From Polytrichum commune (taxonomy: Eukaryota > Streptophyta > Polytrichopsida > Polytrichales > Polytrichaceae), in NCBI GenBank assembly GCA_950295325.1, contig OX485803.1, positions 68,713,554 through 68,777,553 on the forward strand: a stretch of 64,000 nt of DNA, in the 5' to 3' direction. Below, in pieces: positions 1-10,721 of the stretch (its first letter is position 1; every line of letters starts with the position of its first letter). A model generated the notes under the pieces. The model ran no database searches, was not told the DNA's origin, and was given only the letters and a program-made list of their open reading frames with translations. A program made the translations under genes and the position numbers.

Positions 1-1022
1 TGAGCAGATGCAGACGTTGTCGAACTCGGCATCCGGCGCAGGTTCCGTTGCACTTGCCATAGTCGGCGTCATTGGCATGGTGGCGGCCGTTGTGATGTTG
101 TTGGTTGTGGCCGGCAGCAGGAATAATATGGGTGGTAATTCTGAAACTAACGAGTCTGAGGTGATTGTGTATTTGGGGCTTGGTTCCACGAGGCGGAGTG
201 CCGAGCGACATTGTACCCGGAGGTTTGCATGCGGACGCTGCTCACGAAGCGGGTCGCGTACATGGCCACTAAGAACCGAATCGTTGACGCGAACGATGGT
301 CTCGTCCGCCACGCAAGGGGGTGCAAAATATTCTCGGAGCGGTCTTTCACGAGGCCGAAGCCCGCGTTCCTGCAAAGAGAGTGTGCTATCAAACACTCGG
401 ATCGTCCATTGATCAAACTGCGTTCCGCCCACGCAGCTCTACTCACGTTGTCGCATCTCGATGCTCCCGCATTGAGGAATGACACGACCGAAGATGACAT
501 CAAGACGGTGCTCAGCGCTGCGATGGAATTTCACACTACATGCCCAATTCCTCGAGGCCCATGTTGTCCATACCACGAAGGCGAAGACAAGGCCATTGAT
601 TACACCTTCTTCAAGTTCTCCGTCCAGCTCCACTGGCTTCACAATTAGCTGCAGAAACGCCGATCGTTCCCAGCTGGATGAACTGAGAGCAGCAGGAAAC
701 TCTTGCTCGGGTGCGGCCTGCAGCTTGCGATGTGGTTGTTGCCAAGCACGAGGGTGGTGACCCCGCCGGCTTAAAGTATTATATTATACGTCAATCCAAG
801 CTGCCGTTGATGCAGCTCCCCAAACTGGTAGTACGAGGGCCAAGCGCTACCTGGTGTGGATAAAAAAACGGTGTGTACGATGAGCAGGTCCTCAGGCCGC
901 CACCAATTTCTTGTTCCTCGGCCATGGAGCCTCGAAATCGATCATCACGGGAGACAGGAGCGTAGGCCTGACACCCAACATGACCACCTTCATGTCTGCG
1001 ACCTTGAGCAACTACCCAAAGT
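1..1022 (+). pseudogene. Pectin methylesterase pseudogene (first-exon copy, cut at window edge)
   Basis: This is a decayed duplicate of exon 1 of the intact pectin methylesterase at 43686-46922, in the same orientation. Matching blocks appear in order: the hydrophobic anchor (about 40-120), the inhibitor-like pro-region motif YPEVC (about 211-225), a block matching VCHQTL (about 380), the HTTC block (about 531-543), the pro-region/catalytic linker PSWMN (about 668), CDVVVAKH (about 727), and a region to about 1010 matching the exon end ATL. Reading the copy needs several frameshifts and passes stop codons, so no functional protein is possible. Similarity stops near the donor site of intron 1, where a hAT-type MITE has inserted. 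No second-exon sequence was found downstream. The left end lies outside the window. Confidence 0.9.
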
Positions 1023-1249
1023 CAATGGTCGGGAAGAACCGGCAGTTAGTTACAGATGAACCGGTTGAGTTTGAGAAATAACCGGTTGAAGTTCAAGACT
1101 TCAGGAGAATTACCGATCACTTTAGAGGAATTCATGGAATATACGTCGAAATTAATATAAAAAAACCGAACGATGTCAACATGTAACCGGTTGGACTTGC
1201 AAACACTAGGATCTCAACCGATTATGCCCAAAAATCTCCCCGATCACTG
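1023..1249 (+). mobile_element. hAT-type MITE, copy 1 (227 bp)
   Basis: This is a non-coding element of 227 bp. Its left end starts CAATGGTCGGGAAGA and its right end is the complement of CAGTGATCGGGGAGA, giving imperfect 15-bp terminal inverted repeats. The 8-bp sequence CCCAAAGT is present on both sides (1015-1022 and 1250-1257), a perfect target-site duplication. Ends of the type CA(A/G)TG with an 8-bp duplication are the known signature of the hAT superfamily. The interior has several AACCGGTT-like palindromes. It interrupts the PME pseudogene. Confidence 0.85.
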
Positions 1250-2700
1250 CCCAAAGTATCATATCTTTGCATATGCTTCTGTGGATGGATGCAAGAGTAC
1301 CACTGTGTCTTGAACCTCATTAGATTTGCAGCTACCAACTCGTAATGTTCATTCAACCACATTCAACTTGTAAATTATAAAATTCAGCGGCCATATAAAA
1401 AGTGTCAAATTTTTAGAGGCCAGTCCCTTCAAACTTTTCTACATTGTAATGCAAGGGTGGGTGGGTGGGGATTTTCCCTAGACTCCTCCAACTTCTTTTT
1501 CCAATATTCACTTTTGTAACAAAGTACAATTGTCTGCATGGAAGCTCTATTTGTTTTCAAATAATGCTAAGTATGTCCATGGTGAGGTACCCACAAGTTG
1601 TGTCTTGGACTAAGTTGCTTTGCAAGAATTTATACCATACCTAGGGTTGCTATTTTTCAATGATATCCAACAATAAGGTTTTGAGTATGAATGTCTCATA
1701 TCTTGGAAGTTGAAGCAAACATCATTTGTTTCACCACAAAACACATGTAACATTACCTTAACAACTATGGAGTACTTACTAGGGTACAAGTTCCTAGTAA
1801 CTTCATCCAACAACATTGTATAAAAACCCTTGAGCACAATGCATCATCATATGTGTTGAAGTGTGAAGGGCTTGCCTCACCTGTGCCCATGCCACCAACT
1901 AGCAAATATTTGAGTATTAGTCACGTACACGAGGTAAATAACAACAAGACCCAGTTGTCATCCATGTCACACACCATTAACAAAATTCAAATGCATTGTG
2001 ATATTTCAAATTGTTTCACTCAATGCAAGATGGCAAATGAACATTCAAACTTGTTCCTTTGCCATGATTGGGTAACTCCAAGTAGAATACTCCTCTTGTG
2101 GATTACCCTAACTTCTCTCACATTTAGCATGTATTTACTGCCTCGGTAAGTATGAACAATGTGAGCACCTCCTCTCACTTGTATGAGGATCGTTGTATGA
2201 TGGCTTATATGAGTAAGTTCTCACGGTGGCAAAGGTGCATTTTATAAGGTAGATAATATAATTGAGGTTGTTTGTGAAGATATCATTCACATTATAGAGT
2301 TCGCAAATCGGAGTTGAATTTCGTAGCGAACATGAAAAGGTAACCAACTAAGACCCATCTACTTAGGTAAACTAAATGTAAACGTAAAGCCATGACTCAC
2401 ATCTTATAGTGTAAAGGGCAGGTTATTTATGCAACATAATCGTCCATGGCAGATCATGGTGGGACATCCAATGTAAAGTATTGCCCACTGTCAATCACTT
2501 CCTCCATGAATGGTCCAAAAAAATGAACCAAACTTTACTTGCAATAATGCCCTTGGACCACGTCATCACATGACTATCATGATCGAGCTGCAGTGACACA
2601 CGATTGTTATTTACACGATAGGGCCGACCCTTATTTATGGAATGCCTTGGCCCTAAGACCATATCCATCACATTTGGGCACAATCTCCTCTAGGCCCTTT
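1250..2700. repeat. Non-genic stretch with a dispersed repeat (about 1445-2140)
   Basis: No convincing gene is seen. About 1445-2140 is related to 40857-41560 in the same orientation. Shared landmarks are a GGGTGGGTGGG run, a block around GAAGGG(C/T)(T/C)TGCC, and CACGAGGTAAATAACA near 1928 and 41336. The copies are diverged and gapped, so this is an old dispersed repeat of unknown class. The remainder up to the MITE at 2708 shows nothing recognisable. Confidence 0.6.
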
Positions 2701-2707
2701 GATAATA

Positions 2708-3102
2708 GGGGTTGTCACACCTCCTTGGAGAATGGAGAATGGGAGAATGAGGAAAAAGAGGAGCCAATAGGATAGCTTCTCCATGGAGAAAGGTTTGACA
2801 CTCCTTTGTGGCCCGTGGAGAATGGAGAATGGAGAATTACTATTGCCGCCCACATGTGGTAAGAATTTGTGCTCTATTCACACACTCTATTCACATGCTT
2901 CAAAAAGAAGCGACCCCAGGTGAAAAACAGTAAAAACTTTGCACAAGAAGTTTTCTCCATTCTTCACCCGTGGAGGAGAAGAAGTTTTCTCCATTCTCCA
3001 TTCTCCATTCTCCGAGAATGGGCCCTCCGCCATTCAAGGAGAGCGTGCCACGTCCCCATTCTCCATTCTTCGAGAATCGGAAGAAAGAGGTGTGACAACC
3101 CC
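2708..3102. mobile_element. Foldback MITE with GGGGTTGTCACACCTC ends (395 bp)
   Basis: The terminal inverted repeats are GGGGTTGTCACACCTC on the left and its complement on the right. They are flanked by TA on each side (2706-2707 and 3103-3104). A TA dinucleotide duplication suggests a Tc1/mariner (Stowaway-like) origin, but a 3-bp TAA-type site is not excluded. Just inside both ends are clustered copies of GGAGAATGGAGAATG or its complement CTCCATTCTCCATTC, which make the element strongly self-complementary. There is no coding capacity. Confidence 0.75.
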
Positions 3103-3651
3103 TAATGAAGATCCATGGTTTAGATTGAGGGCGGAGGAAGACGAGTATTAAGTTAAGGAATCAACATACATGCACTTCCTATAAACATAACTAAACCAAG
3201 GTAGGTCCAATTCTCAATGTAATTTATGTTGATGATGCTTCATCGTAAATTTGCTACTGCAACACAAGTGCTATTGTGTATATGTAATGATAGAAGTTGG
3301 AGAACATAAAAATTGAATTGAATAACACACACATACCGTAGCTGGTTCGTGCACCTCAAAACGAATATTTATTTATTTTTTGAAAAATAAGGTTCGTCAA
3401 CAAAAAATATAATTTATGCAATTTCGTCAATCCTATGATTTTAAAAATATTATTTCATTTTTTCGTTAAGGTCCAGCAGTTGTGTAAGTAGGTTGTTGTT
3501 TTTTTCATTCATTCGTGGCGGCTTCTTGGCCTTAGACCTAAGTATCCACCTTAACTTTACTTAGTGCGGCTCTTGTTCGTCTTTGTACAATGTATGTGTT
3601 AGGTCTTTTATATGTATTTGCACTTTGATATGTGTGAGAAGAGTGTTAGAA

Positions 3652-5439
3652 ATGGCACCAAAACAACGACGGGTTGATTTTTCTTTTACCCCTATCAACA
3701 AGGAAGAGAGGGAGATGGATATAGAGAGAGAGTTTGCCGCTTTCAGTGAGAGATTGCAGGAGGAGCAATCAAGGCCCAAAAAGGAGACATTCAAGCGGCC
3801 AGTAGGGAGACCAAGGAAGGAGAGACAATCAATGCTAATGAAGCCAAAGGTTGAGAGGATGAAGCCAATTATCAAGCCAAAGAAGGTCAGAGGTTCATAC
3901 ACCAATTGGTTCACCCCTACTCTCTGGCCCCCTATTTACAAGGCTGTAAAACAACATCGTAATATCACAGAGGCATGGAGTTTTCTTAGGTCAGCTTATA
4001 GAAAACCAGGAGATCTTTCTTGTGTCTATGACAATTTATCTAAGAGCTCTATGCAGGAATGGTTTCATCCGAATGAAGATTTGAAGGAAACCTATAAACG
4101 GTGTGTCGAGTTTGGCACATACTTTGCCAAAACTGCACAACGGTATCCCATCTTGGAATCTAATCCAATTATGAAGGATGAGATTTGTGCCATTTTTAGG
4201 AATAAAAAAAAATGCCAATCTTTATATGCAGTTTGCATTCAACCACTTATAAAGGCCATAATCCAAGAAAAAGCTCCAAAACTCTTAGAAGGCATGCACA
4301 AGACCTCGTTTAGTGTTTCGTATGCTTGGACTAAGAATTTTGTGAAGAGTAAATTGAATTGGAATTACCAAGCAGCAACCAGTGCAGCAGGAAAACTACC
4401 AAAAGATTATGAGGACCAAGGGAAGGCTATGGCTCAAAGATGTGCATACTTGGTAAGTGTTCACAACATTTCGGAGGAATTAGTTGTCAACACTGACCAA
4501 ACCGGGATATATCTTGTTCCTACAGGTGGCAGTAGAACATGAGAAACGAAGGGTGCTAAGCATATTAGAATACATGGACAAGATGACAAACGACAAATTA
4601 CTGTGGCAATATTATCTGCAACTAGTGGAAAATGCCTTCCTTTTCAGGTAATTTTCCAAGGGATAACTAACAAAAGTCTACCGAAGTTAGAAGGGGGGAG
4701 GTATGATTGTGAACATGCAGGATGAAATTTGATTTTCAGCCATAACCATTGGTCTACTTTGGACATATGCAAAGAGTTCGTGAAGAAGATATTGGTACCG
4801 TATAAGGACTCACAAGTGGATCTATTGAACCTTCCAACAATGCAAGAGATGATTTGGCTCATCGATTATTGGAGTGTTCACATCAGCAAGAAATTTCGGG
4901 AGTGGATGAATAATCATCATCCCAAAATTCACATTCTTTACATTCCAGCAAATTGCACAAATATCTATCAGCCTGCAGATGTTATTATTCAACGACCGTT
5001 CAAACATGCATTTCGACAAGCATTCAACAAGTATACTATGGAGGCTATAACGAAGCAATTGAAGAAATGTAAGGATATTCACATGGACTTCAAAATGAGC
5101 AAACTCGAGCCTCATATATGTGAGTGACTTTATGTTGCATGGACAAATGTTTCAAGTCGAATTGCTATGGTCCTTAAGGGTTGGGAGCAAACTGGTCTCC
5201 TACGTGTTTTTTATAAGGACTTTCAGAAGCAAGCTATATTGGACAACATAAAAACACCATTGTTCAAGACCATCGAAGAGGAGGTTCAGGCATACAACAC
5301 AAAGTGTAACGAGGAAATAGACGTTGAAGTATCTTTAGACACTGTTATGGAAGAGAACTTGACAAAGGCTGTTGAATTGCCAAAGTCTATTTCTTCAAGC
5401 AGTATGACTACCATTAGAAATCTAGCTAGAAAGAAGTGA
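3652..5439 (+). pseudogene. DDE_1 (pogo/CENP-B-like) transposase with three in-frame TGA codons
   Basis: A single continuous frame of 596 codons runs from the first ATG (3652) to the terminal TGA. It is interrupted only by TGA at 4540, 4723 and 5125, with no frameshift. Seen in order: a basic N-terminus with an AT-hook-like RPVGRPRK (residues 49-56), a helical region that should hold the DNA-binding helix-turn-helix, then the catalytic domain. The three acidic residues fit the DDE_1 family: Asp282 in NTDQTG, Asp405 in LIDYWSVH and Asp443 in YQPADV, the last preceded by the typical IPANCTNIYQP. It would cut and paste the surrounding TIR element. The interruptions probably sit where tryptophan is expected (GGSRT-stop-ETKG, HAG-stop-NLIF), which I infer from residue context only. 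Almost certainly inactive as it stands. Confidence 0.8.
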
Positions 5440-5989
5440 CAATTTTGATTGTATAAGTGTATTATTTTCACAATTTTTCATTTGCATAAATATGTTCGGA
5501 ATTTACGCATAAAGTTGAATGTTGCACAAGTCATTCAACTAACCACCATTATCTACGTAACATTGTCATCATTGTCTACATATGATGTTCATTTTTATGA
5601 ATGTAATAGAATTCTCTCACAATGTGAAGTAACCTACATAGAGAATCAGATTCTTCTGAACCAATATGGATTCAAAGAACTTGATCTCTCATAACCAAGA
5701 ACATTCAAGGCAAAGTAAAGTGAGCTATGCTAAGGCAGTAAGCTCCAATTAACAGTCCAGACACAAAATCAAAATCAAAATGTAATTTTTTTCTACATGA
5801 TCTTATTTACAAGCACTTCTGTTTAAGATAGATTTATGAAGAACCAGACTTGAACAAATAAGTCAAGATCCAGGAACATAGTTCCAAGAATCCAAAGCCA
5901 CTGTAATTACATTTTCAAGTTACCAGTTAAACCCCATGCATTCCGTCTTGAAACACAAACCTAAGTTCTCAACCCGAAAATTATGAGAA

Positions 5990-7174
5990 GAACACTCAAT
6001 TGCAGTAACATTATCAAACTCTATCCTCACCTTGGACTCTTATCAGACCATTCATCATCAACATCGGCATCATCACTGGAGGAGCCTGCAATGAAGGAAT
6101 CATCTTCACTCATGTCCATTGCTTCATCCTCACTGCCCGTGTTTGCAATGACCACAGAAAAAAATGGATCAGTTGCCACAAATTCCTCTCCCTTCCATGA
6201 TTTGTCCGGATACAGGGGAGTACAATCTTAAACAACTAATGACCAGCATGCTCGAATCATGTCAAAGGAGTACACCACTCACCACACTGTGTGCATTGTA
6301 TGAATTTCCAGACAATTCCACTGTCTTCGAAGATCATGCTTTCATATATTCTGATATAAAGCAGAAGGAAATGAATGGGCACGTCCACATAACATGACTG
6401 CATTTGCAATACAACAACAACTAACTAATAACGCTCTTATGATTCTCTTGCAACATAAGCTCTATGTTCATGAATGCAATTCAGATCTAGAAGTAACCAC
6501 ATTGCAATAACCTCGAAATTTACACCAGTTCATCGAAAACTGTTGGCCCTCGCTCTACCGTGCCAGATGCCTACTTCCAGTAACCCATCTTCCAACAAGT
6601 CATCACACTTGCAAGTGGATACTGCCGATTGTGCATGCGAACCTGTCTCGAGTTTCGTTACTTTTCGGTGTAATGTAATATCAACAAAAGAGCTAGTTCT
6701 GATCATACCACAAATGTCACATATGTCCGATATGCAAATGTGTGAATCTATTTGGATCAGTTGCCACAAATTCCTCTCCCTTCTCCCTCAGCACAAAATC
6801 CAGATGCGAGAAACAAAATGGAAGTCTCTCCTCCAATTCCTTCACCTCGCCATCCCACGCTCTCAACACAAAATCTAGCAATGTGTATCTTAACCCCTTA
6901 ACGAATGAGAACAACATGATTTGCAAATATAAAAGCACAAAAACGATGGTTATGTATTGGTTGGTAGAGCCGCTCCCCGTGTATAAGCCTTTGGGTGTCC
7001 TCGCCCTCATGAGCCTCTCCTCTACACTTACCAAGCAAGATGAAGGCAAGGCATTTTATGGGTAGCGTTGGAAAGGGCTCGGCATTTTTGTCCCATGACT
7101 TGAGCAACCTCGTGAAGTTCGTGAGCAAGACGCCGAGCCATTAACGCGTAATCATGCAACCTCTTATTAGACAT
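5990..7174 (-). other. Minus-strand coding-like sequence inside the pogo-like element
   Basis: I do not recognise this gene. On the minus strand, a frame ending near 7032 is followed by a strong donor (GTAAGT, 7031-7026). After an intron of about 150 bp, an exon near 6878 keeps the frame (DFVLRAWDGEVKELEERLPF). That exon contains KGEEFVATDP, and a second copy of the segment near 6165-6200 leads into an acidic tail (SEDEAMDMSEDDSFIAG) that stops near 5995. Upstream, an ATG at 7174 opens a 48-residue frame in another phase. The block converges on the transposase. It could be a second transposon gene, a captured host fragment, or chance. Confidence 0.25.
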
Positions 7175-7373
7175 TGACGTGGTTGGAGCTTAGAAGAGTC
7201 CAATTTTTTCATTACTCGTTTTTTTTTCTAATGTAAATTTTCACTTATTCGTTTGATTAGACTCATAATTTATGTTTTTTTCGATTTTTTATTTGGGAAT
7301 TATTTTTGCACGAACCAGCTATGGTGCTACGGTACTCTATGCCTTTAGATTGAGGGCATGAGAAGACCAACGT

Positions 7374-7600
7374 AGTCTCTAGGGATTTTTTTGGGCATAA
7401 TTAGTCAAGATCCTATTGTTTTGAAGACCAATCGATTACAAGTTGATATCTTTAAGTTTTTCTTTATTAAATTGAGGAATATTATGTAAACTTCTCTAAA
7501 TTGGTTGGTATTTTTTTATAAAGTCTTGAACTTCAACCGGTTATTTCTCAAACTCAACCGGTTCATCTATAACTAGAGTAGAGGTGCCCATAACCAATCA
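7374..7600 (-). mobile_element. hAT-type MITE, copy 2 (degraded, reverse orientation)
   Basis: The interior matches the family in reverse orientation, including TTTTTTTGGGCATAAT near the left, TCTTGAACTTCAACCGGTTA and AACTCAACCGGTTCAT near the right. Both terminal repeats are eroded, and no target duplication can be assigned. End positions are approximate. It lies just outside the right end of the pogo-like element. Confidence 0.7.
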
Positions 7601-8408
7601 TTTAAGAGATTCTATGCAAGGTATGGAGAAGTATAAGGCGGTGCAAAAATTTCCTATGTACGAAGATAGTAGAAATCAAGAGGATTGCAATTTTTTTCTA
7701 TTTTTATTCCTTAAATTGAAATTACCATGACTTCTTCAAGCCAAAAGTTGGCCCGAACATATTACCAATGTCTAAAGTCTACCAAAACTGCTCATTTCTC
7801 CTCACTTTAGCACTTAAAACCAGGACATGTGTCAAGATACTGTTGATTTCGGCATGATCAAAATTAAGTCCCAACCTGATCGAAATCGAGTCCCATCCTG
7901 ATCAAAATTATGGTACCCAATAGATTGCCAATGGGGTCTTGATCATGATTAGACGCCTATACTATAGCTGTTGATTCTCCCCGTTCATTGGATAGCCATT
8001 ACACTTGCGAGAAGTCATCCTCTTTCCCAATCATGGAACGCCACCTCAGATGCCAGATGGCCATATATACTCTGAATGATTGTTCACAAGTGCACATGAC
8101 ATATTTATTGGTGGGCGTGCTCTCACTCTCGTTCAGCTCACCGTAGGAAAGTGCTTTACCGTCTATTTACCTAGCAGTAACTTAGTCTCCGAAGTTACTC
8201 TCCTTTCTAAAGTAAATAATAAAAAGTTACCAAGCTGGTGGAGGGATCTCGATCGGTGGTGAGGGGAGGAAAGCTCGGTGAGCGAGGCTTTCTTTCGCCA
8301 CCCTCGCATAAGTTAGATCCCACCGAAGCCCCCGTGGTCGAGAGCGCACATCGCTCACATCGCAGTTTGCTTGCAGCAGCCATCGCATCGGGATTCGCCT
8401 CGCCAGCC
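7601..8408 (+). promoter_or_regulatory. Presumed COX6B promoter and 5' leader
   Basis: No gene lies between the MITE and the COX6B start. A TATATA core (about 8063-8068) sits about 345 bp upstream of the start codon and could be a TATA box. From about 8240 the composition becomes GC-richer with no ATG before 8409, as expected of a leader. I saw no TGGGCC/TGGGCT site II element of the kind common in nuclear genes for respiratory proteins. Motifs around TGATCAAAATT and TGATCGAAAT recur at about 7855-7950. The promoter assignment is inference. Confidence 0.3.
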
Positions 8409-10721
8409 ATGGGCAACAACTTTGTCATGGCCGAGCAGGTCCACCAGGAGCAGGAGGAGGTGGAGCAGCAGCAGGAACAAGAGCAGGAGCCAGCGAAGGA
8501 GGAGGAACAGCAGGAGCAGGTCACCATCCTTCCTCCAACCATCCATTCTAGGGTTTGGGGCTCTTAGCGTCCGCTTCTCTCTCGTTAACCTCTCTCTCTC
8601 TTTCGTGTCCTGCCTTCGGGATCGTCGATGGACTCGTATTGAGGCAGAAGTGTGTGTGTGGGGAAGCAGGTAGAGGAGCAGGAGAGCCAGGAGGAAGCGG
8701 GCCAGGTAAACGAAGCCTCTCTTTACCGCATATTGGATCGCATATTTTTGTTTCTTCGCCGGTGCCTGTGTGTAGTGAATGTGCATGTGCTGCTGCCTGT
8801 TTGGAAAGGGGCAGAGGAAACCCTAGCATTTTTGTGGAATTGGTTCATCCGCCCGTGGGCGGGCGGATGGTAGGATGAAGTCGCATGCGTGGCAGTAGGA
8901 GAGCGAGCTCACATTGTGCGTGTGTTGTAACCTAATAATTAGTCTCCGGCATGAATTTGAGGGTTGACGTTGGTAGGAGCAATCGGAGGTAATCTGTAGG
9001 GTTCGTAAATCATGTCGTAGGTAGGTCATAAATCTGTAAGGTGCTTGGAGCAATTGAGCTGGACATATACCTAGCTACATGTGGTCTTACAAAGCGTGTT
9101 TTTTTCCCTTGTGGTTTCCTCTTTAGGGTTAGACCTGGGTGACAGTGTGGGTACTTCATTAGATGTGGATTTAGTGATTTCTGATTTGTCTTTTTCTTCT
9201 CAGAACGTTGTTGGCTCTGATTGTTACAAGTATGTTCGTGGTTACAAGCATTTGTGGGCACTAAGAAATCCCATTGAAGAAGATTTCGGTTTGAATTGTT
9301 TTTATTGGAACTGAACAAAGTAAAAGACAACACGTCATTTCGTGGACCAATTCAGGGTCTGCTTTAAGTGTTTCTTGTTTCACAAGATTATGGACGACCT
9401 TAAAGTGATACAAGGTCTTGGGCAATCAACCCGGCAGTCTGTTTTGACGCAGAACTAATGATAACAGAGGAGGGTATTTGAAATGAGGCTGTATTCAATG
9501 AGGTTGTAGAATATTTTCTAAAATTTTGCCTTGAAGTTATTGCTTGTACATGAAGAAGTCGTACCTCTTTTTATTTCCTTCATACAGACCCAAAATATTG
9601 GAAATGAGTGTCTCTCTTGCAAGGCCTAATTTCAGATTAAACACTATCTGAGGTGAATTGAATACCTATTCTAGCAAAGTGTGATTGTATCTTCTAAAGG
9701 AACCAGCTTGTCTATGCATGCTCAAGCCACTATTAATTTTTTTCACTAAGCGCAGGAGGAATCTGAGGGTGGTGGTGAAGCAGAAGAAGAGGTAGAAGAA
9801 AAACCAAAGATCACTGTAAGGACTGCTTCCCATTTTGATGTGGATAGTGACCTTTATGGAATGAGTGAAGTACTGAGAGAATGATCATACATTTTTGCAG
9901 TTCACCTCTATTTGCAGCTTATGTCATCATGTGCCAATTGTGAAGTATGTACATTTATTTTTTATGAGCCCTCCCCACTGGTTGGAGGTAAGCCTGGCAG
10001 ACATGATTTACATGAGAATGTCACTTCTGAACTGAAGAGAGGAAGCTGTGGGGGACTGCTTTCAGGTGGACGATGTGAAGACTGCTCCTATGGACTTCCG
10101 ATTCCCAACTACCAACCAGGCAAAGCACTGTTATACTCGCTACAATGAGTTTCACAAGTAAGTGAGATAAAGTGCTGTTCGACTGTCTTAATGGGGTTGG
10201 CTGGGATGATGTACACTTGTAGCTTATTTTGTCCCCACCTGAAATCCACTCTCAACCAGATTTTAATGTCAACTCCATGTCTTTATGCACATCTACTTGA
10301 AATGGTCCAACTGCTTTGGAGAATCATATAATTTTCTGAATCAATATCCTGCAGATGTGCTGCTGAGAAGGGAGAAGATGCAAAGGAGTGCAAAAAGTAT
10401 GCAAGATACTATCGATCGCTTTGTCCTGGTGAATGGGTATGTGACTCTTATGCACTTATTGTTTCCCCTATCCAATCACTCTGTTGCATTTTCAAATGCT
10501 GAACAGTCTTTACTCTTAATTTACCATTTAGAGTTCCATGGGCGATCTCATACATCATTCTTTGGGGTTAAAAATTATGTTGTGGCAGGCATTTTGTTAC
10601 TTTCTTTTGTGTTGCAGGTAGGAGTATGTGTACATACTATCTCTGAGAATGAATTTACATCTTGCAGGTAGACAAGTGGAATGAGGAGAGGGAGAATGGT
10701 ACTTATACTGGCCGGTATTAA
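8409..10721 (+). CDS. COX6B: Cytochrome c oxidase subunit 6b (COX VIb), six exons
   Basis: A nuclear-encoded subunit of mitochondrial complex IV, on the intermembrane-space side. Exons that join in frame are 8409-8519, 8670-8705, 9756-9815, 10066-10157, 10355-10436 and 10668-10721 (435 nt, 144 residues). All introns are GT-AG, and the exon 4/5 junction splits a lysine codon. The product has a Glu/Gln-rich acidic N-terminal extension, known from plant COX6b-1, then DFRFPTTNQAKHCYTRYNEF, followed by KCAAEKGEDAKECKKYARYY and CPGEWVDKWNEERENGT. The cysteines form CX9C and CX10C, the coiled-coil-helix-coiled-coil-helix fold oxidised by the MIA40 pathway. The first ATG in the leader is used (context GCCATGG); an in-frame ATG six codons later is possible. 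Exons 3-6 are secure. The exon 1/2 junction (donor CAG-GTCACC, short exon 2) is the weakest part. Confidence 0.9.

Larger units (their letters stand above)
3336..7332 (+). mobile_element. Pogo/Tc1-mariner-like DNA transposon (about 4 kb)
   Basis: The ends are inverted repeats. The left begins CCGTAGCTGGTTCGTGCA and the right (reverse complement) begins CCGTAGCACCATAGCTGG followed by TTCGTGCA. They share the 15-mer TAGCTGGTTCGTGCA, with an 8-bp near-duplication in the right end. Both outer borders are flanked by TA (3334-3335 and 7333-7334), the duplication expected for Tc1/mariner. Inside is a DDE transposase frame on the plus strand and a coding-like stretch on the minus strand. A direct repeat of about 25 bp around GGATCAGTTGCCACAAATTC occurs at about 6168 and 6755. 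Confidence 0.65.

Noticed and set aside
3118-7360. TTTAGATTGAGGG at 3121 and 7346 as a target duplication of the pogo-like element
   Set aside because: The copies are not adjacent to the TIRs (about 200 bp outside on the left). The TA dinucleotides at the borders fit the superfamily better.
8355-8786. Minus-strand Leu/Ser-rich frame opposite COX6B exon 1
   Set aside because: It is the complement of the GAG/CAG-rich exon. COX6B exons are proven by the conserved downstream protein.
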